Shown in pieces: positions 33,575 to 45,800 of a stretch of 64,000 nt of DNA; the first letter of the stretch is position 1; every line of letters begins with the position of its first letter. Location: contig JALRMH010000020.1 of the NCBI GenBank assembly GCA_026119935.1, positions 62,001-126,000 on the forward strand, read 5' to 3'. This DNA comes from Endothia cerciana. Lineage: Eukaryota; Ascomycota; Sordariomycetes; Diaporthales; Cryphonectriaceae. Below the pieces are notes generated by a model, which saw only the letters and a list, made by a program, of their open reading frames with translations, was not told the DNA's origin and searched no databases. The position numbers and the translations under genes were made by a program.

Positions 33575-34391
33575 AAGCGTCCTGAGGGGGGACGTCGACA
33601 GGTTCAAGGCGGGCGTGGATGGGGGGCCGGTGAGTGCTCCGTGTCCCTCTCACAGCACGGACGCCCGACCAGGCCGGGCAAACCCGGGAACCTCATCAGA
33701 CGAACTGCCTGTTCCTCGTCATTCTTTCATTCACAGCACGCTGTATCTCCACAGGCTTGAGAACCCTTGGAGAAAGCACAAAAGACAGTTGGGTCTGCCT
33801 TGATCATAGTATTGTTTGGGTTCTTCAGGAGCCGGATAGAGAAGGACAAAAAAGGGAAAACAAGCACAGGAATTCTGCAAAATAGGGACACAACGAAGAA
33901 AAGAATATGGAGGATCGGCTCAGTATACCGGTGTCGTGGCGTTTGTGTCCCCCGTGTGTTGACTGTTAATGGGTCTTCGGTAGACATTGTCTTCGGCATG
34001 AGAGCTTGGTATGGTAGAACAGGATGGCTCATCGTTAGCAAATCAAACATCTTGATTGGGCAATTGACCCTTGAGAAAAGAGAGAGAAGAAGGGAAAAAA
34101 AAAAACTGCAAAAAAAAAAAAACCATACTACCCTGTGAGATTAATCAGTTTCCCTGTGGGGGCCGTAAGAGTGGACATGGTGGACAACGAGACGAGACAG
34201 ACAACAAAGTGGGGTTAGGAAGGGTGATCTCTTGGAGCAGATATACTCTACCATAGTATACATATTTATTTGTACACTTACCTGATTTCCCAAAAAGGTA
34301 GATAGGGAAGACCTCATGCTGGTCAAGGTGTCCATATTCACTCCACGTCCGCTCCGATGTGGCCAATCCGCTTATGCCGACTTTTCTTCCC

Positions 34392-34394
34392 TTC

Positions 34395-34429
<35 letters not shown>

Positions 34430-34431
34430 TC
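34392..34431. repeat. (TTTC)n microsatellite
   Basis: About ten tandem TTTC units in the convergent gene-free region. Confidence 0.95.
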
Positions 34432-34709
34432 CCTTCATTTCCCTCTCTGTTTTTGCCTCCGAACAAATCCACATTTGCCCCTCCACCATTGTTTTGTTGT
34501 TCCCCAGCTCGAGGGCCCCGCCGCCGTGCGTCCCACATCGGAAGGCAGAGAAGCCCAGGCCAGACGAAAGGCGCAGAGGCCCGCAAAAAAAGAAAAGAGA
34601 GAGAGAGGGCCCCGCCCACTGCTCCCCCTGTCTGCATAGCATATGCATGACGGAGAAGATCTTGTGGATCTTCAATGTGTTGTTCTTGCGTTTTGGTTTC
34701 TTCTTTCCT

Positions 34710-34713
34710 CCCT

Positions 34714-34772
<59 letters not shown>

Positions 34773-34800
34773 CCTTCGCCTTCGCCTTCGCCTTTTTTTT
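34710..34800. repeat. (TC)n then (CTTCGC)n compound microsatellite
   Basis: About 25 CT units (34723-34771), preceded by a CCCTCT-type tract, lead directly into about four to five copies of CTTCGC and a T8 run. Confidence 0.95.
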
Positions 34801-35736
34801 TGCCTCCACAACTAGATATTCGTTTTCTCTCCTTGGGAAGAAGGGGGTCCGTCGACCCGCCTCAGCCGTGGCCTGATCTGCCATGCTGTGTGTGGTGTTG
34901 GTCCTACGTACGTACGTCCTCCCTGCAGCAGAACGATGCGAGGCATGTTGAAGTGGCAATTACACGACATGGAACCATATGTATTGGGCGGGAGGCGGGG
35001 GCGGGGGTTCCAACCCAGTTCCATCCTACCGATCTCACAGACAGTCAGCCAGACCAGGTCAGTCAACTCGGCCGGGCTCACCTGATCAACCTGTCGCCCG
35101 CATCTGATGCTACTGTTTGTTTGACGATAATGAGATGATCAGAGACGGAAGTACACATAACTCACCCTGCCTTCCCCCCCAAAATTCCACGCACAACATC
35201 GAAGTACCTGTTGGGGAGAAGAAGACACAAAAAAGCCAACACCCCCCCCCCCCAAAACCAGAAACCAGAAACCCAAAAAAAAAAAAAAATTAGAGAGAGA
35301 GAGAGAGGGCCTAGACCGTCCGTCGTCACCCACGAGTCAGAAGAGGGCCAGAAACGAAACCCTTTCCGATGCGGGGTGTGCCTTGTACGTACATACATAT
35401 ACATCTATCCAAACCATATATAGTGCATAGTGCATGAGACAATTCATCGATCCTGTGGGGCCCTTGAGGGGTTCGTATTGTAGTAGATACTACTACATAG
35501 TACTACTTACATAGTACCACAGTAGTATGTATGAAGTCCCCCCGGCATAACCCGCTTTCTCCCCCCTCCCCCCCAAACAATCAGAAACACACGAGACCCT
35601 GAGATCTTGGTTGGTTGGTGGGGGGTGGTGGCACTCGCGCAGGTCGATGGGGAGGGGGGTATGAACGAGGTGGGTAACATGAAGATGGAGACGTGTTTCT
35701 CCCTCCCTCTCTCGTGATAGGCTAATTGGCTTCTGT

Positions 35737-35761
35737 GCTGCTGCTGCTGCTGCTGCTGCTC
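35737..35761. repeat. (GCT)8 trinucleotide repeat
   Basis: About eight GCT units in DNA with no coding support. Confidence 0.9.
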
Positions 35762-36840
35762 ATCACTTCGCCTGGCCTGGCCTGACCTGGCCAGGAGGGG
35801 GTCGAGGTCTCGGACCTCCTTCGCCCGGCCGGCCCTCTCTAACAACCTTTGATCGTCCGCAAGCAGGACCACGCCGGCAGGTAGAGAGACTCCCCCCCCC
35901 CCCCAGCACTGTCACAAGCTCCGTCTCGACCAACGTGACAGGCACGCCCCCATCGTCGATGGCCTTTGACCATAGTAAGCAAGTACGACCAGCTTTTTAT
36001 TTTTAATCTTTTTGATTTTTTTTTGGAATTTATAGCCCTGGTGCCGGGCGCCAGAGGTGAGGTCGTGCCTCCTGGGCCCCCCCCCCCGGTGGGCTCGAAG
36101 AAGCTGAACTGGACGTGGGTGTGGGACATTTCTTGGCCTGCCCTTGGGAGCTGCGCTACTACTACGGCACTTGAGCTCTTTGGTGCTCGCATGAGTGAGC
36201 CTGGAGGGCCGGGCGGGCAGGCAGGCAGGCGTGGCCTGGATTGGGATTCGTTGACATTGAAACGTGGTCGCCCCGGGGGGGGGGGGGCTCTCGAGCTAGA
36301 ATCGTGTCATAGGTGGATCCGGCTCGGTCTTCGTCTGGAGTCAGTAGCCGGCGTGCAACCCCGCCGTCACAGGCTCGACGGGCTGGATGGACTTCACACG
36401 CTCAATCGATCGTCAGAAAGCAGTTGAGGGAGGGAGAAGAATTGGTTGTATCATTTGCCGTGCCCCCGACCTGTAGCTATTGTTCTGGCAGGCCGGACGC
36501 TAGCTCTGAAATGAAGCTTTTTTTGCCACGCCCCTTTTGTCTGCCGGCCGTCCAGTCCCCCCCAAACCCAAGCCATGAGCCCAAGAAACTCCAAAGCATA
36601 TACACGTCTAGTCTGTTCGAAACACCCCCCTCCCCCTCCCCCCAAGTCGTTCCAAGTCTTTTTCTCGTGGTATAATTGTACAGATACAGGTTGGTTGGTA
36701 GCCTCCCAGGTCTCCTGGTGGCTGGTTTGGTGCACCGTTCGGTCGTGAAACGACAGCGTCAAGAAGGTAGCTGGTGCCATACACAGGCAGACAGCGTAAA
36801 CCGTAGTATTGCCGTCGAGCAGCTCATTGCTGGCTCCTCT

Positions 36841-38359
36841 CTAGTAGTCGCCGAGCATCTCATTAAGCTCAGCAAGACTGACCGTCTCGGGGTTTCGGAT
36901 GTCGAGGTAGCTGTCCAGCGAGGGCCATGTCGCCTCCGACTTCTCCTCCTTCTTAATGTCGACAGAGTAGAAGGGACGGATCGCCGGGCTGGCCAGGAGG
37001 CTGGCCAGGGGGGCCGTCGCGGGCGCGTGCGGGACCGGCGCGGCGGCGGCAGGTGTGGCAGCGGCCCTCTCGCCAAACAGCGTCTCGTACTTGGCGTGCT
37101 CGTCCGCCGCGTCCATGGTCGGGACGGCAGCGGGCTCTGCCCTCGTGTTCAGGAACTCGCCGCTGAGCTTGCGCCTCTGGAGGCCGTCGGCAGTCTGTGT
37201 AAACTCCTTCTCGTCCTTTTCGAGGGGGGGCTCGGCACCCCTCTGAACCTGCGCCGCGAGGGCAAGCACCGAGTGGCGGCCCGGGAACGATCCGATGGGT
37301 GTTCCGGGCATGGGGATATCATCGTCCATGTCGTCGAGCTCGGGCGCCGACAGGTCGACCTCGGGCGACGGGCTGAGCTCCCGCCTCCTCTCGTCGTCCT
37401 CGGCCTCCGAGCCCGAGGTCGCACTAGGGGTTGGGAGCTCCCGCACCTTGGGCACGGGGGGCATCGGTTCGGGCAGGGGCTGGTGAGGGGCCGTGGTGAG
37501 GTAGAAGTATGTCCTGCGCGGGTGGACGATCTCGAGCTCCTTGGCCAGCGGGCAAGGGTTCTTTGTACCCCAGCCGGAGCGCTTGAGGTAGCCGGAGAGC
37601 CGGGAGGAGATGATGGCGCACGGATTGGCAGACCTGCGGGAGGCAACGTTAGCAGACGGGACGGGGGCGTTGCCGGCAGACAAAGCAGGTAGGGGCTGGG
37701 GTGGTAGGTAGGTAGTGTACGCACTGTTGCACGATCTTGAGCTGCTTCATGAGGACAGCAGCGAGATCCCTGACAATGTGCGGGCGGTTGCGGGTGGCCT
37801 GGAGCTGGACGACGACAGCCTTGACGATCTCGTCGTCGATGGTTGCCAGGTCGATGCCGGCGTCACAGGCAGCGTCGTCATCGATATCGTGCATGGCGAC
37901 GGAGGCAGCTCTCGTGCGGTGTCTCGGGGAGGGCGGAGGCGTGTTTGCGTCCGTCTGACGGCGTTTAGGTGCGGGGGCGGAGTGATCGCCGTCCACGGCG
38001 GCGTGGGAGCTGGCGTGCGAGCGTTTTATCTTCCTGGCCGAGGCCTGTGCGCGGGCGTGGAAGGCCTGGGCCTCCACCTGACCCTTGGCGGGCATGGCAT
38101 CGGCGGGGCTGCGCGGGGAGAAGGTTGGGGAGGACGCTGTTGAGGATGATGATGATGATGACGACGACGACGACGGCGGCGGAGAGGCCGCTGATGATGT
38201 CGTGGAGGCGGCGCAATGGCTCCCACTGGCCGCCGAGGATGCGCTTGGGGAGTGCCGGTTTGCGATGGCGGCCGCGGCTGCCCTTGCTGCGTTGCTCACA
38301 GGGACGTGGATGCCCAGCGAGGGGAGGGACAGCGACTTGCGGCGGGTATTGTACGGCAT
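36841..38359 (-). CDS. GDS1-type winged-helix regulator, 475 aa
   Basis: This fungal nuclear protein has the winged-helix domain named after yeast Gds1; members are putative transcription regulators. Exons are 38359-37725 and 37633-36841 (476 codons with stop, phase 2). The 91-nt intron (GTGCGT donor, CTAAC branch, CGCAG acceptor) splits the domain. The protein begins MPYNTRRKSLSLPSLGIHVP. A Ser/Ala-rich stretch with a run of about eleven serines, encoded by a GAT/GAC-type repeat on the plus strand, covers about residues 45-80. Basic patches (RKIKRS, PKRRQT) could be nuclear signals. The winged helix spans about residues 170-265: IDDEIVKAVVVQLQATRNRP, then SANPCAIISSRLSGYLKRSG and HPRRTYFYLTT. 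The tail is acidic and Pro/Ser-rich and ends in a short hydrophobic-acidic motif (SLAELNEMLGDY) that could be an activation or interaction motif. It is isolated by several kb of repeat-rich DNA on both sides. Confidence 0.85.
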
Positions 38360-38827
38360 CTTGAGAAGGCAACAGCGGGCGGAGGGTAGACTCTGAACGA
38401 GTTGTTTCCTTCAGAGTATCTTTTGAAACGTCGAGTGTATGATCTTGTATTCTGGAGGGGAGAATATCCTTCAAGCAGTGACAAGAGACAGTGACAGCAA
38501 CAAGACAGGCGGACGGATCAACGATCAGACACGCGCCCCGGGGGACAGGTTTGTCTGCGGGATGGCGTCGCTGGAGGAACGTTTGGTGTCCCTCTTCGTT
38601 ATTGTCCCTCTTTTTTTCTTTTTTTCTTTTTTTCTTTTTTTCTTTTCTTCTTTTCGGGAAGGGGGAGGGCGCAGAGGGTATATGGCGTTGGTGGTGGTGG
38701 TGTTGATGCTGCTGCTGATGGTACAAGGTGATGATGGTACAGTAGAGTCAGGACGCCGTGTCGTGCATGTGTAGGGAGTGCAGTACGAAGTGAAGTCAAG
38801 GTGAAGCGATGGCCTGAGTAAAGGGAT

Positions 38828-38872
38828 GTGGATGGATGGATGGATGGATGGATGGATGGATGGATGGATGGA
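38828..38872. repeat. (GGAT)n microsatellite
   Basis: About eleven tandem GGAT units (ATGG in the other register), about 470 bp upstream of the GDS1-like start codon. Confidence 0.95.
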
Positions 38873-39089
38873 CGATGGCTGGAACGAGGAAAATGTCGGG
38901 AAGCAGAAAGGGGGGGGGAGGGTATGGGTATCAGGTAGCAACGAGAATCGGTGGCGGGCGTTGCTTGAGAAAGTTCGCGCGGCTCTAGGTGAGAGGTGCC
39001 GCCAAGTACCGGCGCTGCAGGCGGCGGCGTGCCAGGTACATAACATGGGGGTGGTCGAGAGCTCAACACCTGAGACGAAGACAGACAGG

Positions 39090-39140
39090 CAGGGCAGGGC
39101 AGGGCAGGGCATGGGCTGGGCAGGGCATGGGCTGGGCCGG
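39090..39140. repeat. GGGCA/GGGCATGGGCT short tandem array
   Basis: Repeated GGGCA units pass into two copies of an interleaved GGGCATGGGCT unit. Confidence 0.85.
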
Positions 39141-39362
39141 CCTGGTGCTGGTGGTGGAGGAATGAATGCAGAGTGAGCTGCAGCACCAGCGCCGGGTCGC
39201 GCTAAGGCTGGCCTGACAGGGGGTGATGAAGGGGGGTGGGCCAGGCCTTGGCCTCTGCGCCTGCTGCCCATCCCTGCCCTCCCCTCCGTCAGTGGTTCCA
39301 CCCTCTACCTGATCAGGCCTGGCGCAGAGAAAGGATCGAAGAAGAAGAAAAAAGAAAGAAGG

Positions 39363-39387
39363 AAAAAAAAAAAAAAAAAAAAAAAAA
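39363..39387. repeat. A25 homopolymer
   Basis: An uninterrupted run of 25 A, inside a 60-nt A/G-rich stretch. Confidence 0.9.
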
Positions 39388-40817
39388 GGGAAAAAAGAGG
39401 ACCAAGGAGAAAAGGTCAACAGCTTTTTACCCAACCCCCCCCTCTTCTTTTAATTTTTTTTTTCTTTCTTTCTTTCTTTTATTCTTTTCTTCTGACGCTA
39501 CAGGAAGCTGACCCACCCTCTGCAGCCCGCATATCCCATGCCGCATGGAATGCATCGTCGAGGAAAAGGCGGTAAAACCAACAACCCAGCCCACCAGCCG
39601 GCATTATATCGTCCTCCTCCCCCCGGTCGAGCAAGGAAAACCTCGAGCGAGCGAGGACAAAGCCCCAACAAGGGCCTCAACTATGGTATAAGTCATGGAG
39701 GTCGACGACCATACCACAAGCGGTCTATCTGCGGACTGCCGGCCTACCAAGCCTTTCCCCGACAAGCGTAGCAAATCAGGTGATGCTGCGACCACACCTT
39801 AGGAAAACCTTATTAAGTCTGATGCCCTTCCTATAGTACACACCATCATCAGCAGCCTCTAGCCTTGCATCGTTCCCCGGAATCAACATGTAGACCGGCC
39901 GGCTGCCTGCTCCTCAGCCTTCCCGTTTCCTGCCTGGCGGTTACTCTAGTAAATAGTAGGCCCTGCTGGTGTTTGCTACACGACCGCTGCGCAACCACAT
40001 ATGTCATTGCCGTGCCGTGGCCAATTACCCCGTGCTACGGTTTTGAAAAGTTTTGGCTGGCGATGCATGTCTCACTTGCAGCACCCCCCCTCTGCAAACG
40101 GACGTCGAACACGGCAACGACAAGATATGCGATCTTCTCGGGTCTCCTGGACCTGGACCCCGGATACCTGGACCCTTCCCTCTCTCTCTCTGCTGTCATG
40201 TCATCCTCCACTTTTAACGTTCATCCTCTCCACCGGGGAGGGGAAAAAACAAGATGGGGTCTCAAGTCATGGCTCGTGGGTGGTGGCCCAATGGCAGAAC
40301 ACAAAATTGGAATCGGCACCGCGAGTAAAAAAGAAAAGAAAAAAAAATCTCAAGTTCATACAGGGATATAGTCATCGGCTAGTCCTGAAGGGGCAAACAC
40401 TACCTACCACCTCTCCCCCCCCCCCCCACCCCAGCCAGGGCCCAGCCGTGACACGTCCTCGGCTCCGTGGAGTGACGTTGCGAGATCATCTCACATTATC
40501 GTCTGCCCTCTGCTTACTACCCTGGCCGGGGGTCCCCTTCTGCCAGCTGTTCCCAGGGCGTGGCTTGCTCGCTCCTGTTGCCCCGTTATGGGCTCATGGA
40601 ATTCTTCTCGAAGGAAGTCTGATTTGCCGCGGCGACCTGAGAGAAGGTTGGGAAGAGGAGGGAGGGGGTGGGGAGGAGGAGGAGAGTGGTCCACAACAAA
40701 AGTGTGGTCCCACCTCTGTAACGCCTCTTACACACCGTCTGCGCGTCGTTCACTTTCTCACTGGCCAGGAGGGGGGGGGGGCCCGCCAAACCCCGGATTC
40801 CAGATCTAACATCTCCC

Positions 40818-40842
40818 AAAAAAAAAAAAAAAAAAAAAAAAA
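40818..40842. repeat. A25 homopolymer
   Basis: An uninterrupted run of 25 A, preceded by CTCCC and followed by GAAAGTC. No element body or target duplication is recognised. Confidence 0.9.
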
Positions 40843-41085
40843 GAAAGTCAGAGCCAGCCATGCCATGCCCATTGCCAATTTTCCCGCTGCAGGGAGAGGG
40901 GGAGGATGAACAGTCCGGCGGGCGGCCTGGGCTGACAGCTCCAAGCTCTTAGCACCCACACCCCCCACCCGGTCGCAGAGAGACGAGACAAAGGGAAAAC
41001 GGGACGGAGGATTCTTCGATCGTCGCACTAGCTTTTTCTGCCCATGACGACAAGCGCTCTCGCGGTGGAGGGTGGCACTGGGTTT

Positions 41086-41112
<27 letters not shown>
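41086..41112. repeat. (AGC)9 trinucleotide repeat
   Basis: Nine AGC units in DNA with no coding support. Confidence 0.9.
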
Positions 41113-41117
<5 letters not shown>

Positions 41118-42857
41118 GAGTGAGAACCACTCTTCTCTCTCTTTCTCTTGTCTTTTGTCGCCGCTCCCCCCTCCCCCCTCCCCCCGACCGAGCCGTCCTG
41201 TCGACTCCTTTTCTTTTTCCCACCCCGACCCGATACGGGAAGAGGTCCCCTGACTGTAACACCCTACTCTATAGTAGGTAGCAGGGTCGGATCCGACTGA
41301 GCGCTGGGAGCGCCCTGCCCATGCAATGCAACATCAGGAGCCAGGAAAAACAAAGACCATTCGGGCTGGGCGGTGAGGCGGTTTAATGCTATAGCATGGC
41401 AGGGCCAGGGGCACGCACGGCACGCATGTGGGGCGACGCAACCGCAACGAGCCGCCATGGGCGCAACAGCCGTGCCCGCTCGCCTGTGTTGTCGCCGTAT
41501 GCCAAACCGTACGTAGCGTTAAAGAGACCGTTCAACCAAACCTCTCACCTAGCCACACAGCCAGATCGGCAGTGGTTGTTACCTCAAGAGGTGGCTGGTG
41601 GCGCTTCTCAGGAGACTCCCATGCGCCCCCCCCCTCCCCCCGCCTGCTGTACCCAGGACTGTACGGATTATCTTGCTCTCGTGCGCAGCTCGTAGCTCAT
41701 GGCCCGGCCGAAACCCACCAGACTCGGCCGTGATGTTCGTAACACGCCGACGTCCGGCCTGGATCGAGAACAGTCAGTCCCCTTTGCAACTCCTGCCAGG
41801 GACCATTCTCTGTAGTCTCCCTCTCCCTCCCTCTCCCTCCCCTTCCCCCCCCCCCCTCTCTCTCTCTCGCGCGCCGAGGAGCCTGCCTACCTTGTCGATG
41901 GGCACGGTACCCTGATCCATCTAGGGCTCTAGGGATTCCTCCGCGCTTCCGAACCATATCGAGTCAGGAATAAACAAACCCTTGGCTGGACCAGCTTCAT
42001 CCTCCCCCACCCACCCTCGACCCCTGGATGGCCCTTATGCAAACGTCGGTTGCAGAACCCGGGGTTGATCTTCACTTCGCTACTATGGCACTTCCCCCCC
42101 CTCCCCCCCCCGCCCAAAGGCGGGATCGAGGGCCTTGGCTTGGGTTAGGTGGGCATATATGGCCAGCAAAGGGCCCAGATCCCGGGGCGGCCGCCAATTG
42201 GATGGTGGCTTCGATAAGGGTGCGTGCCTCTAGCTGGGTGATCGACCCCCAAGCAAGGCCTGAATGCCCTCAATGAAGTTTGGCACTACTCTCGGCCAGG
42301 GTGGGTACCTGACGAGACGTATAGAGGTACATCATCATCCCGACAGGCCGCGGAGCGTTGGTCACGCGAGAATCGTTCCAGAGCTGCGAGGCAGGAGGAC
42401 ATCTTGGACGTCGTCAAGCGACGAGGAGCTCACAAGCGCTGAGCCTCCCATTGATCCGTAATCTTATGTACTCGTACATACAATACACGAATAAACACGT
42501 ACACCGCTGAATCACTTTTTGTCTTGCATCTCGCTGTACTGCCCCCGTGGGTGCCGCCCCCTCCCCCAACCTATCTATCAATCAAACAACCATTTGACGC
42601 CCCGTTCCCAAGCAGACCCCATACCCCCCCCCCGGCACTTTTTTGATAGTACATGCTATGCATCTGTGTTGCTTCGTGTGGTGGAGTCGCGCTTTCGGCC
42701 ATCTGAGGCCCTCCCGAGAGATGTCGTTCAAGTCGGACATACTCCCTTCTGACACACCACGCTTATCTTCGTCGAGGTTGGCATGCGCTCTTCGGCACCA
42801 CAGCTCTATATCGGTATCTTGTTCTCGCCCGCCTCGGCTTCACTATGACCAGAGCTT

Positions 42858-45800
42858 CTAGCCCTGACCATTCGCGAGTTGTGCAAATTTGTCGCCCACC
42901 TGTTATGATCACACCTTGTCAGCATCCGACCCCTAGGGAATCTCCTGTCGCGATGAGCTGCTTACTTCAGGCGCCGACTTGATGAACGGCAACTCAAAGA
43001 ACATGTACTTCTCGTTCCTGACCAGCTCGAGCACCATCGATAGCATACCCCATGGTTGCGGCCAGTACCCGAGGATGCGCTCCAATAGGACTCGCGTGAT
43101 TTGCTCGCGGATCTCCGTCTCCTCCGGGTCCTCCGGGTCTTGCGCGAAGATGTGCAGGATAAATTCCCTGAAGAATTTCATATCTGGGCTGGCCGCTCGC
43201 AGATGGTTGACCATGTTCATGATCAGATAGTGCCGTGCCTCTGGGCACAGCTCGTGCAGCAGCATCGACAGGATCACGACAGAAGAGGCGCCCGGATCAA
43301 GAGCTTCCAGATCCGCCTGCTTGCTGCCAACGTACGACGTGATAGCATCAATAACGGCGAGGTTGGCGTTGATGGTTGAATACATGAAACCCGTCTTGCC
43401 CTCTGTGCGCATTATGGCGTGGGTCATGTGCGCCACTGCGTCCTCTGACGGCCCATTCTCAAGAGCCGAGTTGAGGACATCCAGCAACCCTATGCTTTGC
43501 AAGAAGCCGGCGGCCTGCTCGGCCCCTTGAGGTGCTGGATCCTGGTTTTCCACGGCGCTCGATCCTGGTGCTGCCGGGTCAGGCGTCTTGTCGGCGGATG
43601 CCATGAGGACGGTGTTGATGAGCTGCGTACAGTGAGGCGGGATACTATCCAGTATAGCTGTAGAGTTCGCGGCCACATATTGCGGATAATCATGCTCCAG
43701 CACGAGCAACAGCTTGACGGTCGTCTCGTAGAGCTTGCCGGCTGTGTCGGACAGGTTGACGAGCTTCAAGGACTCCCCTACGAACTCCAGCAGCTGTTTG
43801 ACGAGTCTGGTGTACGCCTCCCATCCTGCCCCAGCTCCCAGCTTCATGATCTCGGGCAAGAAAGCTCGGTGGAAGACGAGCGCCATCCATCCGTAGACGA
43901 AGCCGGGGATCAGGCTAGGCCCGAGAGCGTGGAGTCTTGCTGCGATCTTCACGAGGGCGCGTTCCCATTCGGTACTACCTTGCGCTCCAAAGAAGGTCTT
44001 GCCCTCGAATATGAGATCGGAGAAGAACCTGAAGAACACCCGCTGGTTGAACATTTCCACCCTCTTGACAGTGTGGAAGTTGACAATCATCGTAGCCAGG
44101 GCCCAGGCAGACTCGAGCAGCCAGATTGGGGTCACTGCACCGTCTTCGAATCCCCCACGCCTGGCGAACTCCATGATGAGCTTCGTCAGCGCGTCGACAA
44201 AGACAAACGCCTCCTCGACTGAGATGCCTGCAGCGACGGCCTGCTCAAAATGCGCCACGGAGCTGTCCAGGGCAACGCGGATGAACAAGAACAAGTCATC
44301 CTTGGAACGGACAACGCCGCTGTCCTGCATTTGCTTGAGGAAGTTACGCGCGAGCTTGTCGGTCATCTGAGCGCTGCGGAAGCGATTGACCCACTCCTCG
44401 AAGACGTACTCCATCTGTTCCTGGTGTGCAAGAATTCTGTCGTCGTCGGTCTGGGTGGATGTTTCTTGCGCGCGGACAGCGTCCAGGACTGACTTGATAT
44501 GGTCACCGCGCGGTATTTCGTGATCCTCTAGGATCCATGAGTACGCCGCGTCGACACTGAGGCCCAGGTTTGCGAAGAGTGCCATTGGTGCGTCACTGAG
44601 AATTGTCATCTTAACAATCTCATCCAGCAGCTGCAGACCTGCCTGATCCTTTTGCCTGATGTGTCTGGCAAGGGCCTCGTCGAGCGTGCGCCAGTCAAGG
44701 AACTCGGTTCCTGCAAAGGCTTTGATGAGCGGAAGGCGCAGGAACCTCTGTGGCGTGTCTAGACGCTGGAAGAAATTCTTCGCGTAGTCGCTGACTGCAG
44801 GGCCTAGCATCCGGCGAAGGGTCGTAAGAGCATGAATGAAAGTCTCCAAGACGAGATGATCCTCCACCGGGCCGACCAACGCCTCGCACATGGACAGCAT
44901 CACAAAGGTGATGTATTCCTCAGACGTATTACGCGTCTTGATGATCACGGAGATGAGGGCGTCCATTGTCTCCAGAACGGCATGGCCCCGCGGAAGCTCA
45001 TCGTAATGCTCCTCCGACGCCTCGGTCGCGGCTCTCTGCAGGTCCTGGAAGAGCTTCTGGGTCCTCTGGGCAAGGATACTGAGATCAGGGCCGCTGCTAG
45101 CGGGCTGCCGCCCGTTCGTCAAGCCAGCATGACCATGAGAGTAGCTTGGGGCGTGACCGGCAACTGAAGGCAGTGAGGGGGTCTCGGCAGGGGTTGGGAT
45201 GGCTGGCAAGGAACTGTACTGGTCCTGCAGCACTTCGTTCGCCATTGACCTGGTCGCATCGGATGTGGAGGCAATATGTGAAGGAGTGTTAGTCGTCGTA
45301 GCCGGATGAGGTTGCCGCTGGAACTCCTCGTAGATGGCCATCTGTTCGGGATTCAGCCCGCCCAGGCTGGGTGCCATCTTGTAGGGATCGGGCATTGTCA
45401 TCGCCCATCGGTTCAGGGATGCGTCGACGTATGGCTGATTCGGCCGCTGCATCCGGTGACGACGTCGAGCTTCGATCTCCCCCTCAATCATTTCCTCAAT
45501 CTCGGGAACCGCACGCCTCTCGGCTGCCTCCTCTATGACGCCAGACGCGAGGTCAAGGTTGGAGTTGACGCACATGATAATCGTGCCTTCTGGCAGGCCT
45601 CCAACAATATCCCCCGAGAGCTGGCGCATATAGTTGGTGAAGTTGGCGCGAAGCGGCTCCTTGCTAGTGACGAGTGCTAGGCTGCCCGCGGTCGCTTTGA
45701 CCATACTGATAGCACAGTTCCGCAGCCGGGTCTCGTCAGGTTCTGTCGCGAAGTCCTTGTGTATCATCTGTTGCGTGCTGATAGCGGCAATAGTGACTGA

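Larger units (their letters stand above)
33575..36840. other. Gene-free convergent region rich in simple repeats (3.3 kb)
   Basis: This lies between the 3' ends of the GT55 gene (+) and the GDS1-like gene (-). It is crowded with homopolymers and microsatellites and has no credible coding region; the long open frames are translations of repeats (poly-Leu/Ser, poly-Arg/Glu). It may hold long 3' untranslated regions or a non-coding transcript, but nothing in the sequence proves either. Confidence 0.6.
38360..42857. other. Gene-free upstream region of the GDS1-like gene, repeat-rich (4.5 kb)
   Basis: This lies between the GDS1-like start (-) and the 3' end of Not1 (-). It contains several A25/T-rich runs, tetranucleotide and CAG repeats, and a GGGCA-type tandem array. 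Open frames here are repeat translations. A long promoter or spliced 5' leader of the GDS1-like gene, as often found for fungal regulators, is possible but unproven. Confidence 0.6.

Noticed and set aside
34338..35138. Several long overlapping frames with poly-Arg/Glu or poly-Leu/Ser
   Set aside because: Direct translations of TTTC, TC and CTTCGC microsatellites, present in multiple frames and both strands.
40818..40842. A25 run considered as the poly(A) tail of a retroposon
   Set aside because: No element body, target-site duplication or coding remnant could be seen beside it; homopolymers are common throughout this region.
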